NCBI GenBank assembly: GCA_003445795.1
Contig: DMCN01000022.1
Coordinates: forward strand, 7,787 to 13,539
Length of the DNA stretch: 5,753 bases
Direction of reading: 5' to 3'
DNA from: Gallionellaceae bacterium
GTDB lineage: Bacteria; Pseudomonadota; Gammaproteobacteria; Burkholderiales; Gallionellaceae
The notes below the pieces were generated by a model. It was not told the DNA's origin, did not search any database, and saw nothing but the letters and a program-made list of their open reading frames with translations. A program made the translations under genes and the position numbers. Below are positions 1 to 4,404 of this stretch, in pieces (position 1 is the first letter of the stretch; each line of letters starts with the position of its first letter).

Positions 1-162
1 CAGGAAGGCATCCTGCTGCGCACGGTATGTTGCATAGTCCTGCACCACCGCACTCGCGGAACCGTTCTGCGTCAAAATGATATTGGCTCCCCCGCGCGTC
101 TCCTGCAACAAACGGCTGGCGGAGGTTTTAAAATCGGTCAGGCTGATGATTTGTTCTTGCAT
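1..162 (-). CDS. Phd/YefM-family antitoxin, N-terminal part (runs off the left edge)
   Basis: The minus strand encodes 54 codons from an ATG at 162 to the window edge without a stop. The protein begins MQEQIISLTDFKTSASRLLQ and continues with GGANIILTQNGSASAVV and a QDYATY stretch. This is the usual Phd/YefM layout: an N-terminal 'ISLTDFKTSASRLL' helix that helps form the DNA-binding dimer, then a 'IILTQNGSASAVV' beta hairpin. Family members bind their own operator and neutralise a RelE/ParE/YoeB- or Doc-type toxin through a disordered C-terminus, which lies outside the window here. A GGTGA Shine-Dalgarno six bases upstream supports the start. The toxin gene would be expected to the left on the same strand but cannot be seen. 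The family call is firm; the toxin partner is inference. Confidence 0.85.
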   Translation of the reverse strand, partial: MQEQIISLTDFKTSASRLLQETRGGANIILTQNGSASAVVQDYATYRAQQDAFL

Positions 163-184
163 GGCAGGTCACCGAATAAGGACT

Positions 185-198
185 GAATACGGTCATTC
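185..198. promoter_or_regulatory. Possible antitoxin operator (imperfect GAAT...ATTC dyad)
   Basis: The sequence GAATACGGTCATTC has four-base inverted arms (GAAT/ATTC) around a six-base centre and overlaps the candidate -10 hexamer. Phd/YefM antitoxins commonly repress their own promoters through short palindromes at or near the -10, so the position fits. The arms are short and could occur by chance. Confidence 0.25.
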
Positions 199-222
199 TA
201 GCGAGAGGGTAAATAAAGGCAA
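195..222 (-). promoter_or_regulatory. Candidate sigma70 promoter of the antitoxin gene
   Basis: On the minus strand TTGCCT (217-222) is followed after 16 bases by TAGAAT (195-200). The -10 matches TATAAT at five of six positions and the -35 matches TTGACA at four of six. Transcription would start near 188, leaving a leader of about 25 bases before the antitoxin ATG at 162. It is placed between repeat copy R1 and the gene, so the antitoxin gene appears to have its own promoter. Prediction by eye only. Confidence 0.4.
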
Positions 223-247
223 GGTGAATCTTTCGTCTCGCAAAAAT

Positions 248-302
248 CTATTTCGATGCTGACCCCATTAGCTAATTCGAAGCTGAACCCTTTGATTCGT
301 TT
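248..302 (-). repeat. Repeat copy R1, downstream of the DUF3592 gene
   Basis: The 26-base core at 248-273 is identical to R6 (3692-3717) and differs at one position from R5 (3251-3276). It is followed by a related second unit at 275-298 which matches 20 of 24 positions with the unit at 2377-2400 inside R4. The two units recur with a period of about 24 bases (TTCGATGCTGACCCC, then TTCGAAGCTGAACCC). The junction holds a perfect 10-base palindrome, ATTAGCTAAT (267-276). The DUF3592 stop codon (303-305) lies five bases beyond the second unit. Confidence 0.75.
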
Positions 303-1280
303 TCAAGCTTTTCTTTTGAGGCGGCGCATTCCCGAAACCACAAAAGCGCCGCCGAGCAGCGGGAACGGCAAACCGCCTGCCATGACGAACAGCGTCGCGC
401 TTAAAGAAGACACGCTGGGGTCTTCGAGGATGTGGCGTTCCGGGTCGTCCGGGTGGTAATGGACGCGGATGGGGTCGCCGACCCGATACTCTCTCCAGCG
501 ACCTTTATCTTCCGACCACGTACTTTCTATCACCCGTCCGTCGGGAAGATTGAAGCGGTAAACAAGGCCGTTGCTTTCGTCCCGTTCGGAGCGCAAGTGC
601 CCCACTTTGAGCACTTCGGCTTCGACCACCACGCCGGACAGCATGATGTGGGAATCGCGCTGATACATGCCCCAGATCACCGCGCACCAGAACAGAGATG
701 CAAGCAACATGATGACACCCAAAAAAATCCAGCCTTGCGGCGGTGTCGATCCGTCGCTCTGCACTGCGGGCAGGGCAAGCGCCCGTTGTTTGGGCTTGCC
801 CCAGGTGTGCAGAATGCCGGTTTCGGTCAGGATCAGCGCAGGCCAGGCCGTCCCGTCGATATAGCGCAACTCAGCCGGAAAATCGCCCGTGCGGGGAGAC
901 CAGCCGTCGGGACGAAACGGGAATGTCCAGTGGTTTCCCGCGCGATCTTGTACGCCTGCAAAATAGTCGTTGCTGCCGTCGTTAACCTCAACCACGATGC
1001 GCACCGTTGCTGGCACGCTGACAAAGTGATCGAGCGCGAGGCGTGCGCGGGTCAAATGCGGCGAGTCGCTCACAAAGTCTTGAAGAAGCCCAAACCCCAT
1101 AGCTCCCACCATCAAGGCCGCGATCAGGTATGTCCCATGGTCGAGAAAATAGAAAGCCAACAGCAAGCCGATGACGATAGCCGAAGTCGCGGCCAGACAC
1201 CCTGTTCTGAAGCGCGCGAAAGAACTCGGCTCCGAGGCTTTTCTGAGGACGGTTATTTGTTCCGGGATGGTTTTGCTCAC
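303..1280 (-). CDS. DUF3592-domain integral membrane protein
   Basis: A 325-residue protein with four hydrophobic segments near residues 28-46, 50-66, 183-205 and 292-316. Between the third and fourth lies a DUF3592-type region (about 215-288): VVVEAEVLKVGH, then YRFNLPDGRVIEST, then a RVGDPIRVHYHPDDPERHIL stretch. The segment before TM3 (about 75-180) is an extra soluble domain with the WTFPFRPDGWSPRTGD stretch, which I cannot assign. DUF3592 proteins are widespread membrane proteins without an established function. The start is GTG at 1280, seven bases after an AGGGTGA Shine-Dalgarno; no better ATG lies upstream. The gene is noticeably more G+C-rich than the four transcription units to its right and resembles the flanking antitoxin and ettA fragments, suggesting a different origin from its neighbours. 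It stands alone between repeats R2 and R1. A long antisense reading frame overlaps it but lacks protein-like features. Confidence 0.8.
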   Translation of the reverse strand: MSKTIPEQITVLRKASEPSSFARFRTGCLAATSAIVIGLLLAFYFLDHGTYLIAALMVGAMGFGLLQDFVSDSPHLTRARLALDHFVSVPATVRIVVEVNDGSNDYFAGVQDRAGNHWTFPFRPDGWSPRTGDFPAELRYIDGTAWPALILTETGILHTWGKPKQRALALPAVQSDGSTPPQGWIFLGVIMLLASLFWCAVIWGMYQRDSHIMLSGVVVEAEVLKVGHLRSERDESNGLVYRFNLPDGRVIESTWSEDKGRWREYRVGDPIRVHYHPDDPERHILEDPSVSSLSATLFVMAGGLPFPLLGGAFVVSGMRRLKRKA

Positions 1281-1299
1281 GGCGGGGTCACCCTAAGCC

Positions 1300-1336
1300 A
1301 ATTAAAGGAACTGGAGTCGATTTCATTTTCAGTCAA
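1300..1336. repeat. Degenerate repeat-like block upstream of the DUF3592 gene
   Basis: The stretch AATTAAAGGAACTGGAGTCG followed by ATTTCATTTTCAG resembles the AATTAAAGGGG-type sequence seen inverted in R4 (minus strand AATTAAAGGGGGCAG at about 2386-2400). Similarity is partial, so this is best read as an eroded member of the intergenic repeat family. The rest of the gap between 1281 and 1417 holds only the DUF3592 Shine-Dalgarno and repeat R2. Confidence 0.35.
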
Positions 1337-1362
1337 GCCAACCTCAAACTAAAACAAATAGA

Positions 1363-1413
1363 CTAGCGATTTAAAGGGGGCACCCATTAGCTTTGCTCCT
1401 TTGATTCGCTTTA
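1363..1413 (-). repeat. Repeat copy R2 (diverged), downstream of the CoiA-like gene
   Basis: This copy starts CTAGCGATTTAAAGGGGGCA, diverged from the core CTATTKCGATG, then shares ACCCATTAGCT with the other copies and TTTGATTCG (1400-1408) with R1. It sits immediately downstream of the CoiA-like stop codon at 1418-1420. The distance from its CTA to the stop triplet is 55 bases, the same as for R1. The G-rich centre differs from the C-rich centre of R1, R5 and R6, which suggests recombination or decay. Confidence 0.55.
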
Positions 1414-1417
1414 ATTC

Positions 1418-2227
1418 CTAAAAACGTCTTTGCCCTCTTCGCTTAATTGCCATGTACCTTTCGAATTTTGGCAACCCATTTGTTTGCGCATGAATATTAC
1501 CAACTTGTTCAATTCGTTTTTTTCTAGCCAGTTCTTTGTGAATTGGTGAAATGATCTTTTCAACTAGATCATCGAATTTATTGTTGTTAAGCAATTCAAT
1601 AAATTTAACACGTGAAAAGGGTGATAAGAAAACATCCTCAGTTGGCGTTGCAGGAAATAAAAACCAAAGCATTGGCTGCTCGGCATCTTTCGCATCTTGA
1701 AAGTCAAAAAATACAAGTGCATCACTTTTTTGCCACTCTTTTAACAGCCTGCACTCATCTGGAAAGTGTGCTTGTATGATAGGAATGTCCGTAGGCAAAC
1801 GCGTACTTTCGCCTACTATTTTCTGAAATTGTTTCTTGTCTGTTTTTCGTCTCATCCCATCTACAACCCAAACAAGTTTAGGATAAAACGCATTTCTGGA
1901 CTGACGTTCTTCCGGATTTAAAAATGAGTGTTGGAATTCCAGCGTCCATCCAGATTGTGTTTTCACATCTGCGATGTGCTTTTCACCGCTTTCTTTGTCA
2001 GCATGGACAACTTCCTGCCATTCTTTGGGAAATTTATCTTTCCATGTGCGATGCCAATCAGATTCATTTTCCCACCATGAGTCACAGTAAAGGCTCCCTT
2101 TGTGTGCCCTATGATTAACTTTAACTACTCCACACTTAGCAATTAATACTGAGCCACAGCTAGGGCAGAAACCCTTGCTTCCCTTGGTGGCTTCAACTTT
2201 TTCACCATTAACAAGTGCGAATTTCAT
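1418..2227 (-). CDS. CoiA-like nuclease family protein with N-terminal zinc-binding region
   Basis: A 269-residue soluble protein. Residues 21-48 carry a Cys/His pattern (FCPSCGSVLIAKCG, then HRAH, then YCDSWW) typical of the N-terminal zinc-ribbon-like part of CoiA-related proteins. Next comes ESDWHRTWKDKFP (55-67), then HIADVKTQSGWTLEFQHSFL (84-103). The latter gives the PD-(D/E)XK-like nuclease signature: D87, then E97-x-Q99, as in CoiA's IADV...EFQ. A further strand, YPKLVWVVDG (115-124), fits the fold. CoiA is known from competence and DNA processing in Firmicutes; proteobacterial relatives are scattered accessory genes whose role is unknown. The start is well supported by GGAGG seven bases upstream of the ATG at 2227. 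The C-terminal third is basic (AIKRRGQRRF at the end) and otherwise unassigned. The gene stands alone between repeats R3/R4 and R2. Nuclease activity is inference from the motif. Confidence 0.75.
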   Translation of the reverse strand: MKFALVNGEKVEATKGSKGFCPSCGSVLIAKCGVVKVNHRAHKGSLYCDSWWENESDWHRTWKDKFPKEWQEVVHADKESGEKHIADVKTQSGWTLEFQHSFLNPEERQSRNAFYPKLVWVVDGMRRKTDKKQFQKIVGESTRLPTDIPIIQAHFPDECRLLKEWQKSDALVFFDFQDAKDAEQPMLWFLFPATPTEDVFLSPFSRVKFIELLNNNKFDDLVEKIISPIHKELARKKRIEQVGNIHAQTNGLPKFERYMAIKRRGQRRF

Positions 2228-2257
2228 TTTTAAACCTCCGTACCAGAGGCGCTCGCT

Positions 2258-2286
2258 ACTGGGGTCGATACCGAAACTGCCCCAGT
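2258..2286. repeat. Inverted repeat upstream of the CoiA-like gene
   Basis: ACTGGGG (2258-2264) and CCCCAGT (2280-2286) are perfect seven-base arms around a 15-base loop. The element lies about 30-60 bases upstream of the CoiA-like start, so it could be an operator or a leader hairpin. No T-run follows on the minus strand, so it does not look like an intrinsic terminator. Confidence 0.4.
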
Positions 2287-2300
2287 TAACCCCCCCTTAA

Positions 2301-2331
2301 AATCCAATCCGATGCTGACCCCATATCACCC
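2301..2331 (-). repeat. Repeat copy R3 (partial) between CoiA-like gene and membrane protein gene
   Basis: Fifteen bases, CGATGCTGACCCCAT (2310-2324), are identical to the core of R1, R5 and R6, but the flanks differ (AATCCAATC before, ATCACCC after). It is the only core copy not placed directly behind a stop codon, being upstream of the CoiA-like gene and about 125 bases past the membrane-protein stop. It may be the remnant of a former unit boundary whose gene was lost. Confidence 0.55.
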
Positions 2332-2361
2332 GTTTAGTATTTGATGAATAACCGAGAAAAA

Positions 2362-2435
2362 CTATTTGAGAGAACAATTCGAACCTGCCCCCTTTAATTC
2401 CTCTTGAAAACTATTGCGATGTGCCCCCAATGGTT
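2362..2435 (-). repeat. Repeat copy R4 (compound), downstream of the membrane protein gene
   Basis: Three related units are chained. The first begins CTATTTGAGAG at 2362. The second, at 2377-2400, matches the second unit of R1 at 20 of 24 positions. The third begins CTATTGCGATGTGCCCCCAA at 2411 and is a variant of the core. The distance from the last CTA to the stop triplet of the membrane protein gene at 2451 is 40 bases. Together with R3 and the inverted repeat this accounts for most of the 223-base gap 2228-2450, in which I see no gene. Confidence 0.55.
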
Positions 2436-2450
2436 TGTTTCAAATAATTG

Positions 2451-3104
2451 CTAGAACTTATCTGCGATAACTTTACCTGCGACTCCAAGTAATGTGCCAA
2501 TGATTAGCATGATGACTTTCTCGCCATACCGATCCCAAACACCCTCCACCTCATGCGCCCTCTGGAGATACACCCCTTTGCTTTTATATAGATACAACAA
2601 AGACAAGGCGTTCATAAAAAAGCAAAGCAACATCAGACCAGCCCAAAGTTGCAGAACCCATTCTGCACCATTGTTTAACTGTTCACGTTTTGGAAAAAAT
2701 ATGAGGAGCAGCATCCCACCAAGCCCCCAAGGAAATGGCTTCAAGTAATTGGCATACCAAGGCTGCTTGCTACCGATCGCATCTTTAATTTCGTGCCAAA
2801 CAGAAATTAATCTGTCATTCCTGGTTGCAACTAGCGTAATGCCGTCGGCATCAACATCAATGGCGATGTATTCGTAAGTTGAATCGCTTGGCACGAAATT
2901 CAAAATCAACCTTTTTATCCGCTTCCCGCGATTCACTTTAAGATCATCTAGGCTATCGAATTCATAGTTTTCATCCGATAACTTAACAACAAGTTCACGC
3001 CCCTCTGCAATATGAATGATTTCCTCGATATCAGAACGATAAAGAGGGAACGGAGGGAACCGATGGCGCAGCCTAGCGTAAGGGGATGGATTTTTTGGCT
3101 TCAT
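2451..3104 (-). CDS. Unrecognised membrane protein with N-terminal soluble domain
   Basis: A 217-residue protein I do not recognise. Residues 1-115 are soluble and charged, with a proline-rich beginning (PSPYARLRHRFPPFP) followed by an alternating strand-like region containing YEYIAIDVDADGITLVATRN (78-97). Hydrophobic segments lie at about 124-138, 148-173 and 196-211, so the protein probably has three membrane passes with a short C-terminal tail (KVIADKF). No catalytic motif stands out. The start at 3104 is the first ATG in frame; the upstream sequence has only a weak purine stretch, so the start is less certain than for neighbouring genes. It is a lone gene flanked by the palindromic block 3140-3234 upstream and R4 downstream. 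It could be an effector-like or sensor membrane protein, but nothing in the sequence decides this. Confidence 0.65.
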   Translation of the reverse strand: MKPKNPSPYARLRHRFPPFPLYRSDIEEIIHIAEGRELVVKLSDENYEFDSLDDLKVNRGKRIKRLILNFVPSDSTYEYIAIDVDADGITLVATRNDRLISVWHEIKDAIGSKQPWYANYLKPFPWGLGGMLLLIFFPKREQLNNGAEWVLQLWAGLMLLCFFMNALSLLYLYKSKGVYLQRAHEVEGVWDRYGEKVIMLIIGTLLGVAGKVIADKF

Positions 3105-3139
3105 GGCATATCTGAGTCTTAGAAATTGATTTCAGAAAG

Positions 3140-3234
3140 TTTCAGGGTCAGGTCTAGAAACGAGAAATTTTCAGGGTCAGCAAAATTTCAGGGTCAGGTC
3201 TAGAAACGTAGCGCTATAAATCTAGACCTGACCC
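3140..3234. repeat. Direct and inverted repeat block built on GGGTCAGGTCTAGA
   Basis: A 23-base sequence is repeated exactly at 3140-3162 and 3186-3208, with a partial copy (TTTCAGGGTCAG) at 3169-3180 between them. The second copy contributes the left arm GGGTCAGGTCTAGA (3191-3204) of an inverted repeat whose right arm is TCTAGACCTGACCC (3221-3234): 14 perfect pairs around a 16-base loop. The loop contains another palindrome, TAGCGCTA (3209-3216). The first direct copy could pair with the same right arm. Such GGGTCAGG...CCTGACCC palindromes resemble REP-type elements mobilised by IS200-like (RAYT) transposases in proteobacteria; no such transposase gene is present here. The block lies upstream of the membrane protein gene and about 85 bases past the lipoprotein stop, so it might also act as an RNA hairpin. 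Confidence 0.8.
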
Positions 3235-3250
3235 CACGACTTCTTGAGCA

Positions 3251-3319
3251 CTATTGCGATGCTGACCCCATTAGCTTGAGATGCAAACCCTTTGATTCAA
3301 GCACGAACCCTTCGATTCT
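3251..3319 (-). repeat. Repeat copy R5, three imperfect tandem units behind the lipoprotein gene
   Basis: The core at 3251-3276 matches R1 and R6 at 25 of 26 positions. Three imperfect units follow head to tail: 3254-3275 (TTGCGATGCTGACCCC...), 3276-3295 (TTGAGATGCAAACCCTTTGA) and 3296-3315 (TTCAAGCACGAACCCTTCGA). The lipoprotein stop codon (3320-3322) follows four bases after the third unit. This is the clearest case of the repeat extending as a short tandem array up to a stop codon. Confidence 0.75.
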
Positions 3320-3613
3320 TTATTGCATCCTCACTAAGTCCACGAACGCGGAGTGCAGTTTGTTCTGATTGACCAATGTATAGTGAATTGCGACACCCTT
3401 CATAGGGCCATCTGCGTCTGTTACAAGAATATCGTTTCCGTGAATTTCGTACTTGGCTTTAACTACCATGCCCATCATCTCGTACTCGCCAGTTCTAAAC
3501 TGGATTGTCATGGGAACAGCTCCGGTCGAGCGCCATGTCCCTGCAATCACCCCGGGACTTTGACCGCAGGCAGTCAGACAAACAAATAACGCAAGCATTG
3601 CTAGCTTCTTCAT
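3320..3613 (-). CDS. Small predicted outer- or inner-membrane lipoprotein
   Basis: A 97-residue protein with a typical lipoprotein signal: MKK, a hydrophobic stretch LAMLALFVCL, and the lipobox LTAC with the acylated cysteine at residue 16. The mature part (about 81 residues) looks like a small beta-rich domain: GTWRSTGAVPMTIQF, then GEYEMMGMVVKAKYEIHGND, then YTLVNQNKLHSAF. The 'G-x-W ... Y-x-I-x-G-x-x-I ... Y-x-L ... L' arrangement recalls small lipocalin-like lipoproteins, but I cannot place it in a named family. Residue 17 is glycine, so outer-membrane sorting is plausible. The ATG at 3613 follows an AAAGGG Shine-Dalgarno by about six bases. It is a single gene bounded by R6 upstream and R5 downstream, with 104 bases separating it from the TOPRIM-like gene. 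Confidence 0.75.
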   Translation of the reverse strand: MKKLAMLALFVCLTACGQSPGVIAGTWRSTGAVPMTIQFRTGEYEMMGMVVKAKYEIHGNDILVTDADGPMKGVAIHYTLVNQNKLHSAFVDLVRMQ

Positions 3614-3691
3614 AGTTGGCCCTTTGAATTCATTTCACAATCATTGGTAGGTAGCTTAGGTTTTGTTTCCAACATCTACTCCCTTTGCAAA

Positions 3692-3717
3692 CTATTTCGA
3701 TGCTGACCCCATTAGCT
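3692..3717 (-). repeat. Repeat copy R6, abutting the TOPRIM-like stop codon
   Basis: These 26 bases are identical to R1 (248-273), more than 3.4 kb away. The stop codon of the TOPRIM-like gene (3718-3720) directly abuts the repeat. The bases just inside the gene (AAAATACACCCAT on the plus strand) resemble a degenerate second unit with its ACCC motif, so the last codons may derive from repeat sequence. The rest of the gap 3614-3691 holds only the lipoprotein leader. Confidence 0.75.
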
Positions 3718-4404
3718 TTAAAATACACCCATCTCTAGGCTATGGACAAAGCCATCGAGCGACTGAGATTTTTGTCTGACATTGACGTACATTTCTTCGA
3801 AAGACAACGCATCAATTGTTCGCTGAATTCGATTTCTTTTCTTTGTGTAACGCTTTCCGGCACGCTTATATATCTCGTCCAAAATCATTGCCGGATGCCC
3901 AAGATCACAAGCTCTAACTTTTCCATAATCAAAACCTCCAGCCACTAAGTCGGTATTTGAAATATTTTGATCTATTCGCGCATAGTGAGTTAATTCCTCC
4001 AAGAACCATGCCTCAACTTCAAGAATAGCCAAATGCAAGTGAATAGGCACACCACCATTTGGCAAACCTGTTGACAGATATTTTTGTAACCGTGGTATGT
4101 CTTGATGCGCAAGCGGGTGTACATCACGAAGGCCAATAATTAGCGAATAACCAGCATTGCATAGCGATTGGTATTGATCTGCAATTTGGGATTTAACTTG
4201 GTTATCCGTATCACAATTGGCAATCAAGACCTCAACATCAGGATTAGGATGCGAACGCAGCTCAACCAAAGAAAGATGTCCTTTGTGCTGCTTCTGAATA
4301 TTAAATGCAACGCCACGTTTGCCCGCCAATTCTTTCAGCAAGCTAATTACAAATTCCTGCTCAGTTAACCCCTCAACGAAGACAGCTAGTTTTTTAGGCA
4401 TCAT
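3718..4404 (-). CDS. TOPRIM-like protein (DUF4276/RloB-like), partner of the upstream ATPase
   Basis: A 228-residue soluble protein. It opens with KKLAVFVEGLTEQEFVISLL (4-23), the TOPRIM first strand with its conserved glutamate (E11, plus E15). Next comes VLIANCDTDNQ (59-69), giving the DxD pair D65/D67. Then follow SLIIGLRDVHP (87-97, D94) and HLAILEVEAWFLEE (124-137), the E-x-E-A-W pattern common in DUF4276-like proteins. TOPRIM domains of this kind are metal-dependent nucleases or nuclease relatives, and they often act as effectors of AAA ATPases in OLD, PARIS (AriB) and AbiL/Rlo-type systems. The gene overlaps the ATPase gene by 11 bases; two adjacent ATG codons (4404 and 4401) are possible starts, and translation is probably coupled. 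The C-terminal part is basic (KRYTKKRNRIQR). The exact family among TOPRIM groups is uncertain; nuclease activity is inferred. Confidence 0.7.
   Translation of the reverse strand: MMPKKLAVFVEGLTEQEFVISLLKELAGKRGVAFNIQKQHKGHLSLVELRSHPNPDVEVLIANCDTDNQVKSQIADQYQSLCNAGYSLIIGLRDVHPLAHQDIPRLQKYLSTGLPNGGVPIHLHLAILEVEAWFLEELTHYARIDQNISNTDLVAGGFDYGKVRACDLGHPAMILDEIYKRAGKRYTKKRNRIQRTIDALSFEEMYVNVRQKSQSLDGFVHSLEMGVF

Noticed and set aside
77..262. Plus-strand open frame opposite the antitoxin start
   Set aside because: Overlaps the well-supported antitoxin coding region and its promoter in antisense, with no recognisable protein features.
256..459. Short plus-strand open frame spanning repeat R1 and the end of the DUF3592 gene
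   Set aside because: Starts inside the repeat, has no Shine-Dalgarno and runs antisense to the DUF3592 coding sequence.
432..1352. Plus-strand open frame of 306 codons opposite the DUF3592 gene
   Set aside because: It is antisense to a protein with clear membrane segments and a DUF3592 region. Its translation is rich in Arg, His, Gln and Cys with no domain-like pattern, as expected from a shadow frame in G+C-rich coding DNA.
3191..3234. Intrinsic terminator for the lipoprotein gene
   Set aside because: The stem is strong, but on the minus strand it is followed by TGAAATTTT rather than a proper T-run, and the element is part of a repeat family. A terminating effect is possible but not supported enough to call.
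3140..3234. CRISPR array
   Set aside because: Only two exact copies plus a fragment, with spacers of 23 bases or less that include a third partial copy; no array structure or cas genes.
248..3720. True integron with attC sites
   Set aside because: No clear paired attC core sites were recognised around the repeats and no integrase gene is in the window; only the cassette-like arrangement is similar.
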